This document shows, in pieces, positions 33,472 through 42,229 of a DNA stretch of 64,000 nt. The position numbers were made by a program, and so were the translations under genes. Each line of letters begins with the position of its first letter. Position 1 is the first letter of the stretch. Under the pieces are notes generated by a model. The model did no database searches, was not told where the DNA came from, and saw nothing but the letters and a program-made list of their open reading frames with translations. Source of the DNA: Henriciella sp. AS95 (lineage in GTDB: Bacteria > Pseudomonadota > Alphaproteobacteria > Caulobacterales > Hyphomonadaceae); the NCBI RefSeq assembly GCF_038900055.1, contig NZ_JBBMQM010000001.1:1736001-1800000 (forward strand), given 5' to 3'.

Positions 33472-34059
33472 TCAGAATACGTCTGTGGCAATGTCGGGAA
33501 GCTGTTGTTTTGGCCGCACAATGGCAAGGAAGAGCGCCGCACAGATCAGCCCTGCAATCGCGCCAATCAGCCCGCCGGACAGAAACGCCCCCAGGGTCGC
33601 CGGTCCCGGCATGCCACCGCCGACTAGCCCCGTCGTGCCACCGACAAGTAGTCCGCCCCATATGGCCCCCCAACGATAGTAGGGTCCGTGCTTGCGAATA
33701 CCCCGGCGCGGAAACAGGCCGATAGAGAAGAAGAGGACAATCCAGGTAATCGGCACGACGATGTAAAATAAATACCAGTTGAAGCCCGCTATCATGATCG
33801 CGATGAACGCACCGGCCATAAATCCGTTGCCAGAGCCAAACTGCGATGTCTGCATACCCGCGATCGACATGACTGATCCGAAGGTGAACGCGATGACGGC
33901 GGCGACCAGTGCAACGGTGATTGACGCGGCAATCCCACAGAGGAAACACGCAAGCGCCACGCGCCGGATGCGAATTCGCCCATCCCGATCAGCGCGATAA
34001 TCGTCGTTTCGCTCGTCCCTCGTGCCGACGATCGCCCCGTTGGTGCCGAATTCCGTCAT
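33472..34059 (-). CDS. membrane protein of unknown function
   Basis: 195 residues. A charged N-terminus (many Arg/Asp, residues 13-33) precedes four or five hydrophobic segments: about 35-60, 75-115 (two helices), 130-150 and 155-185, the last rich in GGG/GLVGG glycine motifs. No family recognised. It ends just upstream of rnhA and follows thrB on the same strand with a 90-bp gap. Confidence 0.65.
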   Translation of the reverse strand: MTEFGTNGAIVGTRDERNDDYRADRDGRIRIRRVALACFLCGIAASITVALVAAVIAFTFGSVMSIAGMQTSQFGSGNGFMAGAFIAIMIAGFNWYLFYIVVPITWIVLFFSIGLFPRRGIRKHGPYYRWGAIWGGLLVGGTTGLVGGGMPGPATLGAFLSGGLIGAIAGLICAALFLAIVRPKQQLPDIATDVF

Positions 34060-34148
34060 GATGTCCCTCCACCTGTCCAGCGTTGCACGGCAAGGGTGAC
34101 ATGAAAACCGGTCAATCAGGCAGGGGCTGGTTGAGAGGGCGGCAATTT

Positions 34149-35114
34149 TCAGGCACCATAGTCGCCAGCCGAAACCGCTTTGCGGTGAAAGGCGAGTTTG
34201 TCGGCGTACTCCAGCGGGTTTTTGGGGCGCACCAACGCATCGGCCGGGGTATCAGTCCAGTCGACAAGTCTTGTCAGGAAGAAGCGCAGCGCCGCACCGA
34301 GACACAGCACAGGCAGCGCGTCGCGTTCGGCGGCCTCTAATGGACGAACGCTTTCATATCCCGCGATCAGCGCGGCGCCCTTGGAGTAATTGTACTCGCT
34401 GCCATTCTCGAAGGCCCATGAATTGAGGCAGACGGCAATGTCGTAGGCCAGCACATCGCTACAAGCGAAATAGAAGTCGATGGCGCCTGTAAACTCGTCG
34501 CCAAGAAAGAAGGCGTTGTCGGGGAACAGATCCGCGTGGATCGTGCCGCGGGGAATCTGCAGGCTCTGTGGCTTGGCGTCTGCAATCGCTTTCAGATCAG
34601 ACTTGATGCGCGCGGCGAGGCCGTCTTGCAGGCTGTCTGCTGTTTCGGCGCGTCCACGCCAGAGACCAGGCCAGCTCGCGGGGCCGAGAGAATTTTGCCG
34701 GCGTTGATCAAAGTCCGCCAGGGATGCATGCATGCGTGCGAGACCGGCTCCGAGCGAGCGGCATTGTGGCGCGTTAGGTGATTTTGGAGACAGACCATCC
34801 AGAAAGGTCACGATGACGGCTGGCCGGCCTTCGAGCTGCCTCAGCGCTTCTCCGTCCTTCCCGGCAACGGGGGCAGGGCACGGAAACGATTTCTGGGCAA
34901 GGTGGCGCTTGAGATCGATGAAGTAGGGCAAGTCTTTCGGGTCTGCCCGCCTTTCGAATAGCGTGAGGATGTAGCGGCCTCGGTCAGTCTCCAGATAGTA
35001 GTTCGAATTCTCCACACCCTCGGCAATGCCCTTGAAACTCCGAGCTTCGCCGAGGTCATATTCTTCCAGAAACGAGGCAAGCGCTTCATCGCTTACAGTA
35101 GTGTAGACAGCCAT
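34149..35114 (-). CDS. thrB: homoserine kinase, APH-fold type
   Basis: 321 residues of the aminoglycoside phosphotransferase-like ThrB family, phosphorylating homoserine for threonine synthesis. GVENSNYYLET near residue 33, the catalytic loop HADLFPDNAFF and the metal-binding IDFYFA motif are present. It begins 9 bp after the stop of an MFS transporter gene on the same strand, an unusual partner, and could be co-transcribed with it. Confidence 0.92.
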   Translation of the reverse strand: MAVYTTVSDEALASFLEEYDLGEARSFKGIAEGVENSNYYLETDRGRYILTLFERRADPKDLPYFIDLKRHLAQKSFPCPAPVAGKDGEALRQLEGRPAVIVTFLDGLSPKSPNAPQCRSLGAGLARMHASLADFDQRRQNSLGPASWPGLWRGRAETADSLQDGLAARIKSDLKAIADAKPQSLQIPRGTIHADLFPDNAFFLGDEFTGAIDFYFACSDVLAYDIAVCLNSWAFENGSEYNYSKGAALIAGYESVRPLEAAERDALPVLCLGAALRFFLTRLVDWTDTPADALVRPKNPLEYADKLAFHRKAVSAGDYGA

Positions 35115-35123
35115 AGGGGCCGT

Positions 35124-36626
35124 CTATGCGCTCTTGGCCACCATGTCACGCTGAAGCGTACGACCGGCGAGCAAATAGTGAAGCGCTGCCCACGCATAGA
35201 CACAGGCGAAAATGACGATGGCGTATTGAAGCCCCTTGCTGTCAGCGTGTGTGCACAAGGCGACAGCTTCTGCGCTGAGGTCGGCGGGCACCTTGCAGGC
35301 TTCAATCGACAGACCGAGATCCGACCCGGACAGAATATTGCTCTTGATCAGGCTGGACAGCATGCCTGAAGTGGTGGGTCCGAGCGCGAGGCCGATGAGG
35401 TTGGTGAAAAAGAGTGTGATCGCAACCGATGTGGCGCGCATACGGCTGTCCACGACTCCGCCCGAGACGGCATACATCGGGCCGAGATAGAAGTATTTCA
35501 GCAGCGCCGCGATCATCAATGGCGGCATGGTCAGCCACAGGACGTTTTGCAGGAAGCCGAACACGTAGAGCGGCACGGCGCACGCCATACCAATGGCGGG
35601 CAGCCAGGACAGCGCATTCGGGTGCCGCGATGAAATGCGGTCCGAAATATAGCCGGAGGAGAAGACGCCGATGGCGCCACACAGGCCGAGAATGAGGCTG
35701 TAATAGATCGCCGCCTCGCTAAGAGAAAGCTCATGCGTGCGCACGAAATAAGCAGGAACGAAGTGCCCAATGCCATAGCCAGCGAACGATGCAAGCGCTG
35801 CACCGATCACGACATGAATGTAGGTGGGTTTACGGGCCAGGATGCCAAGAACCTGCGCAAAGCTGGCCGGTTCGAGCTTTACGGCTTCTGGTGGGTCGGT
35901 GTAGCCGCGCGGTGGCTCCTTCATGGTCAGCATGAGAATTGTCGCCAGGATGACGCCCGGTAGGCCCACCAGGATGAAGGCGAGCCGCCAGCCTTCAAGT
36001 GATTGCCAGTCGAGCAGGCCTTGCGCCCAGCCCATTCCCGAGCTGCCAAACATGGCGTGGATGTTCTCGCCGGTCACATAGTCATTGATCCAGCCGCCAG
36101 CGACGCCGGCAATCATGGCACCGAGAGGAACGCCCAGCGCATAGATCGACACAGCCGTCGCCCGGCTTGTGGGCTTGAAATAGTCGGCGATCATTGATTG
36201 AGCCGGCGGCGTACAGCCAGCCTCGCCAATCCCGACGCAGATCCGCAAGACAAACAGCATGATGAAGCTGGTTGCCAGGCCGCACAGGACGGTCATCAGG
36301 CTCCACAAGAGCAGGGAGACGATGATGATCCATTTGCGATTGACGCGTTCTGCAACACGGGCAATCGGGATACCGAGTGTCGTGTAGAGCATCGCAAAAG
36401 CCAGCCCGCCCAGAAGGCCCATGTGCCAGTCTTCGAGTTGGAGGCTTTCCTTGATCGGGTCGTTGAGGATGGCAAGGATCGACCGGTCAATAAAATTGAA
36501 GACGTAGACCAGCAGTAGCGAGCCCAGAATGTAGGCTCGGTATCCGGCGGTCGAATACCCCTCATTTGCGCCGCCAGCGGACGCGCCGCTTACGCCTTCG
36601 CCGACCGTTGGGCCTGAAATTGCCAT
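35124..36626 (-). CDS. MFS transporter, spinster-like, paralog 1
   Basis: Twelve-helix major facilitator, 500 residues from ATG 36626 (GGGAG ribosome-binding site). Landmarks are FNFIDRSILAI in helix 1, GIPIARVAERVNRK as motif A, GEAGCTPPAQSMIADYF in helix 4-5, and KEPPRGYTDP at the central loop. The C-terminus (WAALHYLLAGRTLQRDMVA) is nearly identical to that of paralog 2. The substrate is unknown; lipids, bile-type compounds or organic acids have been suggested for relatives. Followed by thrB. Confidence 0.85.
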   Translation of the reverse strand: MAISGPTVGEGVSGASAGGANEGYSTAGYRAYILGSLLLVYVFNFIDRSILAILNDPIKESLQLEDWHMGLLGGLAFAMLYTTLGIPIARVAERVNRKWIIIVSLLLWSLMTVLCGLATSFIMLFVLRICVGIGEAGCTPPAQSMIADYFKPTSRATAVSIYALGVPLGAMIAGVAGGWINDYVTGENIHAMFGSSGMGWAQGLLDWQSLEGWRLAFILVGLPGVILATILMLTMKEPPRGYTDPPEAVKLEPASFAQVLGILARKPTYIHVVIGAALASFAGYGIGHFVPAYFVRTHELSLSEAAIYYSLILGLCGAIGVFSSGYISDRISSRHPNALSWLPAIGMACAVPLYVFGFLQNVLWLTMPPLMIAALLKYFYLGPMYAVSGGVVDSRMRATSVAITLFFTNLIGLALGPTTSGMLSSLIKSNILSGSDLGLSIEACKVPADLSAEAVALCTHADSKGLQYAIVIFACVYAWAALHYLLAGRTLQRDMVAKSA

Positions 36627-36758
36627 TGTCACTCTCCCAAATTTCCGCTGCATCCTGAATGGTCAGGCAGCGTTATTCGTCGATCCCTTCCGTGCGCATC
36701 ATGCACGCAGTCCCGCCCCCTGTCTCGCAAAACCGGACCCGTTGACGGTTTTTGTTTC

Positions 36759-38237
36759 CTAATCGTTTGCGACCATGTCACGCTGAAGCGTGCGCCCGGC
36801 GAGAAGGTAGTGCAGGGCTGCCCAGCCATAGCCGCAGATGAAGACAATGATCGACCATTGCAGGCCGCGCGCGTCGGCGCTCTTACAGGCAGCGGCCTCA
36901 TTTTCCACCAGGGTGGTGAGGTCTTTACACGCCTCGAGCGTCAGGCCGATGCCGGCGCCATTAATGAACATGGTTTTGAAGAAAGTGGACAAGATCCCGA
37001 TAAGGGGTGGCCCGAGACCATATCCCAGCAGATTGACCACGAAGAGCGTGATGGCGACCGATGTTGCCCGCATGCGGCTGTCAACGACGCCGCCCGCAAT
37101 GGCGTACATTGGTCCAAGGTAGAAATAGTGAAGCGTTGCAGCCGCCATGAGCGGCGGCATTGCGATCCACAGATTGTCCGCAAGATAACCCATCGCATAG
37201 AGGGGGACCGAGAGCCCCATGCCGATCGCGGGCAGCCAGGACAGCGCAGTCGGGTGTCTCATTGACAGCTTGTCCGCGAGAAAGCCTGACAGGAACACGC
37301 CGATGGCGGCCATGAGGCCAATAACGATCCCAAACAGCACGGATGCTGTCTGGATCGTCAGTTCATGCGTCCGGATCAGGAAGGATGTCGTGAACTGGGT
37401 CACGCCATAACCGACGAATGAAGCCAATGTTGCACCGGCAACGATGTGCCAATAGGTCGGCTTCGACATCAGGACTTTCAGGGCCTCGCCAAAGCTCGCC
37501 TTTCCGAGGTTTTGCAGCTTCTGCGGGTCGGTGTAGCCGCGCGGGGGTTCCTTGACGGTGAGCTTCACCAACAAGGCGATGAGCAGGCCCGGCGCGCCGA
37601 CGACCACGAACGCAATTCTCCAGCCGCTGACGTTCGACCAGTCAACGCCGGAGAAAAGGCCCCCGAGACCGATGGATCCGATCCACGCCCCGAAATCCGC
37701 GCCGCTAAGCCCCGCAATCTGTCCGCCGAAGAACGATGCAAGCATGCCTCCCAGCGGCACGCCAAGGGCATAGATTGATACCGCCGTCGCGCGTGATTTC
37801 GGCGTGTAGTAGTCTGCAATGATGGACTGCGCTGGCGGTGTACATCCTGCTTCGCCAATGCTCACGCCCACGCGGAACAGGAAGAGCATGAAGAAGGACA
37901 TCGCAAACCCGCAAATAGCGGTGAAAAATGACCAGAGTGCCACCGAGATGACGATGATCAGAACGCGGTTGTAGCGTTCCGCCGCGCGCGCCAGCGGAAT
38001 GCCCAGAAATGTGTACAGGAAGGCGAAGGCGGGGCCGCCGAGCAAGCCCATCTGCCAGTCTTCCACGCCGAATTCGAGTTTGATCGGCTCGGTTAGAATG
38101 TTGATGATTGTGCGATCAATGAAATTGAAGATGTAGACCGTCAGCAAAGCGCTGAGCACATAGGCCCGGTAACCTTTGGTCCCGTATCCGGTATTGATCG
38201 CAGCCGGGGCTGATGTCTCCTGATCGACAGACGCCAT
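36759..38237 (-). CDS. MFS transporter, spinster-like, paralog 2
   Basis: 492 residues, ATG 38237 behind GGGAGGA. Same architecture and signature loops as its neighbours: FNFIDRTIINI, GIPLARAAERYNR, GEAGCTPPAQSIIADYY, KEPPRGYTDP, and the same C-terminal motif as paralog 1. The 130-bp gap to paralog 1 and about 200 bp to paralog 3 suggest three separate or loosely linked units. A perfect 12-bp palindrome lies 120 bp upstream. Confidence 0.85.
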   Translation of the reverse strand: MASVDQETSAPAAINTGYGTKGYRAYVLSALLTVYIFNFIDRTIINILTEPIKLEFGVEDWQMGLLGGPAFAFLYTFLGIPLARAAERYNRVLIIVISVALWSFFTAICGFAMSFFMLFLFRVGVSIGEAGCTPPAQSIIADYYTPKSRATAVSIYALGVPLGGMLASFFGGQIAGLSGADFGAWIGSIGLGGLFSGVDWSNVSGWRIAFVVVGAPGLLIALLVKLTVKEPPRGYTDPQKLQNLGKASFGEALKVLMSKPTYWHIVAGATLASFVGYGVTQFTTSFLIRTHELTIQTASVLFGIVIGLMAAIGVFLSGFLADKLSMRHPTALSWLPAIGMGLSVPLYAMGYLADNLWIAMPPLMAAATLHYFYLGPMYAIAGGVVDSRMRATSVAITLFVVNLLGYGLGPPLIGILSTFFKTMFINGAGIGLTLEACKDLTTLVENEAAACKSADARGLQWSIIVFICGYGWAALHYLLAGRTLQRDMVAND

Positions 38238-38356
38238 CTCATTCCTCCCTTGGTCGCGCGTCTCACCCTTTGTTTGGATGGCGCTGCTTATTTTGTGTCA
38301 GGAAAGCAAATCGCGAGCGGCTGTACCAGAGCAAATAACCCAATCGCGAAATTAAT

Positions 38357-38368
38357 TTCACATGTGAA
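38357..38368. promoter_or_regulatory. palindrome TTCACATGTGAA, candidate operator
   Basis: Perfect 12-bp inverted repeat in the 204-bp gap upstream of MFS paralog 2, embedded in AT-rich DNA. The size and symmetry suit a TetR/MarR/GntR-type dimer site. No regulator gene is adjacent. Confidence 0.4.
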
Positions 38369-38441
38369 GTATGCGGGTGGAAACATCCCGGACCGCGTTC
38401 AGGCGATCCGGAATGTCCAAGTGTCTGTTCTGTAGCGATGT

Positions 38442-39929
38442 TTACACTTCTGAGGACCAGCGATCCTTCAGGAAGTGGCGTCCCGCCATGAAGAAGCAGA
38501 AGGCCGCGACCAGGAAGAAGCAGGCTGTCGCCGCCATCGATTTGCGAAGGCCATTGCCATATGCATCGCAGAGAGCTGCTCCCGTGCCGTCAGCGGGGTC
38601 CATGCCCGCACAGAGTTGCGGGTTGAAGGTCTGGAACGCTTCGGTCAGTCCGGCAGACGCGATCTCATTGTTCATGAACATGTCTGACATCATGCCGACG
38701 AAGAGCGGCCCGATACCGTTGCCGATCAGGCTGACGAGCAGCAGAAGAACGGCAATCGTGGTCGCTCGCGAGCGTGGGCTCACAATCGATGTGCCGATTG
38801 AGTACTGGGCACCAAGATACGAGTAGTGGCAGAAGGCCGCGATCAGCCAGAGGCCGAAGGTCAGCTCGATTGTTGGGGCAAAGAAGGCCGAGATGTAGGT
38901 CGGCACCGCAATGAGCAGACCAACTGCTGGCAGCCATGCCACGACGGCAGGGAACCGGTCCGTCAGCTTTTCGGATATAAACCCACCAGCAAACGTGCCC
39001 GCTGCAGCAATACCGGCCAGCGGGGCGCCGTACAGTACGGCGGCATCCCGAACGCCGATATCATAGACCCGCTGCAGAAACGGAGCCTGGAAGGTCTGCA
39101 ATCCATAGCCGACGAATGCGACCAGAGCAGCGCCGATGGAGCCCCACCAGAATGTCTTCTTCGCTCCGAATTCCTTGAAAGCTTCAAATATGCCGGCCTT
39201 CTCTATCTTTCTCGAGCTTGGCGGCTCTGTGTAGCCACGCGGCGGTTCCTTGATGGTAAACCAGAGAATGGCCGCGATAATCACGCCCGGCGCACCCACA
39301 ACGATGAAGGCGATTCGCCAGCCGCCCACTTGCGACCAGTCGATGCCGGAGAACAGTCCACCAAGGCCGATCGAGCCGATCCAGGCTCCAAAATCCTCGC
39401 CCTGGATGCCTGCAATCATGCCACCAAAAACCTGAGCAAGAACACCGCCCAGCGTCACGCCCATCGAATAGATGCCAATCGCGTTGGCCCGACTTTTCAC
39501 GGGGAAATAGTCGGTGAGGATCGAGTTGGCGGGCGGCGTACAGCCAGCCTCCCCAACGGCAACGCCTACGCGGAAGATGAGCAGCCACAAGAAGCCGGCG
39601 GCGACACCGCAAAGCGCCGTCATCACCGACCAGATGATGATGCAGAGCGTAATCACCATCACGCGGTTGGAGCGGTCCGCCCACATCGCGATCGGAATGC
39701 CCATGACGGCATAAAACAGAGCGAAAGGAGGTCCCGAGAGGAAGCCAAACTGGCTGTCCGTCAGGCCGAACTCGTTGATGATGGGCTGGGCTACGACCGT
39801 GATCAGTGTGCGGTCGATAAAGTTCAGCGTGTAAATCAGCATGAGGGCGATAAGGACGTAGAATCGATAACCCCTCGATCCGAAGCCTGTAATATGCCCC
39901 TGATGCTGCGCAGCGGTTGTGTCGCTCAT
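38442..39929 (-). CDS. MFS transporter, spinster-like, paralog 3
   Basis: 495 residues from ATG 39929; an in-frame TTG at 39950 lies inside the GAGGAGGAG ribosome-binding site and is not the start. Shared motifs: LNFIDRTLITV, GIPIAMWADRSNR, GEAGCTPPANSILTDYF, KEPPRGYTEP. It is the most divergent of the three; its C-terminal domain lacks the GRTLQRDMVA ending (here GRHFLKDRW). Follows the cyclase-family gene in the same direction. Confidence 0.85.
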   Translation of the reverse strand: MSDTTAAQHQGHITGFGSRGYRFYVLIALMLIYTLNFIDRTLITVVAQPIINEFGLTDSQFGFLSGPPFALFYAVMGIPIAMWADRSNRVMVITLCIIIWSVMTALCGVAAGFLWLLIFRVGVAVGEAGCTPPANSILTDYFPVKSRANAIGIYSMGVTLGGVLAQVFGGMIAGIQGEDFGAWIGSIGLGGLFSGIDWSQVGGWRIAFIVVGAPGVIIAAILWFTIKEPPRGYTEPPSSRKIEKAGIFEAFKEFGAKKTFWWGSIGAALVAFVGYGLQTFQAPFLQRVYDIGVRDAAVLYGAPLAGIAAAGTFAGGFISEKLTDRFPAVVAWLPAVGLLIAVPTYISAFFAPTIELTFGLWLIAAFCHYSYLGAQYSIGTSIVSPRSRATTIAVLLLLVSLIGNGIGPLFVGMMSDMFMNNEIASAGLTEAFQTFNPQLCAGMDPADGTGAALCDAYGNGLRKSMAATACFFLVAAFCFFMAGRHFLKDRWSSEV

Positions 39930-40066
39930 GATGGCAGTTCTCCTCCTCAACGCCTCTCTGGGCGCCCAATTCAGTGTTGTTGACTAACATAACCTCGCTG
40001 GCAACCCTTTACTTGAAAGTGTTGCGGAAACTGCAGTTTACGTTGGTTTCGGCGGATTTCGTGGGG

Positions 40067-41005
40067 TCATCTGATCGCGACAGGGTTGATGATTGCCTGG
40101 ACGGTTCCTTCCAGCTTCGGCACACCCAATGAGAAGAAGAACTCGGTGACCCCATCGGCCGCAAGCTCTTCAGTCACCATGTTTTCCAGGATGTACACGC
40201 CATTCTTCGCCAGGAGCGTCAGGTGGACGTCGAATGGCCGGGTCTCGTTCTCGAAGGGAATAGCCTCAACAGCCCAAGTGTCAGACCCGACCGCGACAAC
40301 CCCGAGATCGGCCAGATACTGGGCACCCTCGACTCCTATGCCTGGCTCGGTTTGTTTCAGCGTATCGTTATCGGCGTTGGCGGCCATATAGCCAGTGTGA
40401 AAGATCACGACGTCGTCAGATTCGATGGTTATACCCGCAGTTTCTACAGCGGCGTCGATTTCGGCGCGATTAAAGGCGGTGCCATCGGGGACCGGATCTG
40501 CTCCGGTCACCTTCGTCATATCGAGCAGGATGCCACGCGTCGCAATCGGGGGCAGGGCATGCGTCCCGAATTGGGTGAGCCCTGCGGGCGTCACGAAATC
40601 AGCGACACTGACGCCATTATAGTATTGGTGGTCGATGCCCATATGGCCCAGCCCGTCGATCTGGCTGCCAATCCCGACCCAGACATCGACGATGTCGTCA
40701 TTGCCGGTGGCGAGATTGGTGCCGAGCGGTGTGCCGGAGCCGTCCGAGAGCTGCAGAATGGTGACGTCATACTCCCGCGGACCATAGGCGGGCGTATCGC
40801 GTCCCGTGGTCATGCCGAGCGCGTAAGTCTTTCCCGTTGTGATCAGCTTTGCAGCCTCGGCCGTTTTTTCAGGCGTCAGATTATTCACTGCGCCTAGCCG
40901 ATCATCCGGTCCATACTTCGACGGGTACCAGTCCGCCGCTTCCTGTCCTGTCGCACATGCCGCAAGTGCCGCTGCGCAGATTGACGCCAAGCCCAGTCTT
41001 GTCAT
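40067..41005 (-). CDS. cyclase/kynurenine-formamidase family lipoprotein
   Basis: 312 residues; residues 1-16 are a lipoprotein signal with Cys17 (LAACAT). The cyclase fold of PF04199 is indicated by WVGIGSQIDGLGHMGID, FGTHALPPI, RGILLDM and VIFHTGY; the classical HxGTHxDxPxH zinc motif is modified (Gln-Ile-Asp-Gly-Leu-Gly-His), as in a large subgroup of the family. Probably a metal-dependent hydrolase anchored in the periplasm; substrate unknown. Confidence 0.75.
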   Translation of the reverse strand: MTRLGLASICAAALAACATGQEAADWYPSKYGPDDRLGAVNNLTPEKTAEAAKLITTGKTYALGMTTGRDTPAYGPREYDVTILQLSDGSGTPLGTNLATGNDDIVDVWVGIGSQIDGLGHMGIDHQYYNGVSVADFVTPAGLTQFGTHALPPIATRGILLDMTKVTGADPVPDGTAFNRAEIDAAVETAGITIESDDVVIFHTGYMAANADNDTLKQTEPGIGVEGAQYLADLGVVAVGSDTWAVEAIPFENETRPFDVHLTLLAKNGVYILENMVTEELAADGVTEFFFSLGVPKLEGTVQAIINPVAIR

Positions 41006-41089
41006 GACCTACCTCCCTTTATTTTGTTGGTTACGACTTTGGCGATGACGCCATGCGCTGTCCAGCAAAACCAGAGCGGGAGGAGGGCG

Positions 41090-42082
41090 TCAGGCGGCCT
41101 TGGAGAGACGGCCTCGACCGTGCGGTTCATCCCAGTCGAGCGCAGGGCCTGCCGGATAGATCCGCGTGGGGTTCACCATGTCATGGCTCTCATAATAGTG
41201 CCGTTTGGCATGCATCTGGTTCACCGTTTCGGCGATGCCGGGCCACTGATAGAGGTCGCGCGCATAGGGCCAGAGGTTCTCATAATCGACGATGCGTCGG
41301 ATATTGCACTTGAAGTGGCCGTGATAGACGAGGTCGAAGCGATACAGCGTCGTCCATAGCCGCCAGTCAGCTTCAGTCGGCGTGTCGCCAGTCAGGAAAC
41401 GCGAGCGCGACAGCTTCTCGTCCAGCCAGTCGAGCGAATCGAAGAGGGGGTGAACCGCGTCTTCATAGGCCTGCTGTGTGGTCGCGAACCCGGATTTGTA
41501 AACGCCATTATTGACCGTGTGGTAGACGCGCTCATTGATCTCGTCGATCTGCTCGCGCTGGTCCTCCGGATAATAGTCTCCAGCTGTTGCACCGACGCCG
41601 TCGAAAGCTGAATTGAACATCCGGATAATATCGGCCGACTCATTGTTGACGATTGTGCCCGTCTTCTTGTCCCAGAGCGTCGGAACGGTGACCCGCCCCG
41701 TATAGTGCGGGTCGGCCTTCAGATAGACCTCATAAAGGAACTTGGACTCAAAAAGCTTGTCGCTGACGATCCCGTCCGCATCGGATTTGAAGGTCCAGCC
41801 ATTCTCGCCCATGAACCAGTGCGTATAGGAGACGTCGACCATCTCCTCGAGACCTTTGAGCTTGCGGAAGATCAGCGCCCTGTGGGCCCAGGGGCAGGCA
41901 TAAGAGACATAGAGATGGTAGCGCCCCGGTTCGGCCTTGAAGCCGCCGTCGCCGGTCGGGCCGGGTGAACCGTCAGCCGTGATCCAGTTGCGGAACTGGC
42001 TCTCATGGCGTTCGAATTTTCCGCCGGTCGAGTCCGTATCGTACCATTTGTCCTGCCAGATTCCGTTGTTCAGTAATCCCAT
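41090..42082 (-). CDS. glutathionyl-hydroquinone reductase-like glutathione transferase (YqjG/ECM4 family)
   Basis: 330 residues from ATG 42082 (GGAGA ribosome-binding site). The catalytic Cys63 is in YACPWAHR, the thioredoxin-fold active site of Xi-class GSTs; VPTLWDKKTGTIVNNES binds glutathione; the C-terminal helical domain (WLDEKLSRSRFLTGD, then ADWRLWTTLYRFD) is complete. These enzymes remove glutathione from glutathionyl-hydroquinones. It precedes the cyclase-like gene on the same strand. Confidence 0.88.
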   Translation of the reverse strand: MGLLNNGIWQDKWYDTDSTGGKFERHESQFRNWITADGSPGPTGDGGFKAEPGRYHLYVSYACPWAHRALIFRKLKGLEEMVDVSYTHWFMGENGWTFKSDADGIVSDKLFESKFLYEVYLKADPHYTGRVTVPTLWDKKTGTIVNNESADIIRMFNSAFDGVGATAGDYYPEDQREQIDEINERVYHTVNNGVYKSGFATTQQAYEDAVHPLFDSLDWLDEKLSRSRFLTGDTPTEADWRLWTTLYRFDLVYHGHFKCNIRRIVDYENLWPYARDLYQWPGIAETVNQMHAKRHYYESHDMVNPTRIYPAGPALDWDEPHGRGRLSKAA

Positions 42083-42166
42083 TTCTTTCTCCGTGACTTT
42101 GCTACCAAACCAACTGGCGGGGCGGCGCAATGTTTCAAGCGGTCAGACTTATTCGTGGCACGCATG

Positions 42167-42198
42167 AAAAAGGCGGCCCGATCACTCGCGCCGCCTTT
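42167..42198 (-). terminator. intrinsic terminator after rtcB
   Basis: On the minus strand AAAGGCGGC (42198-42190) pairs with GCCGCCTTT (42077 side, 42077 replaced by 42177-42169) over 9 bp with a 12-nt loop, followed by TTTTTC. It lies about 30 bp past the rtcB stop. Confidence 0.85.
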
Positions 42199-42229
42199 AT
42201 CGATTCGGTCGTGGGAAGGGGCTCACGTC

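Noticed and set aside
38826-39983. Long plus-strand frame antisense to MFS paralog 3
   Set aside because: Composition is typical of antisense translation; the minus-strand frame carries all transporter motifs.
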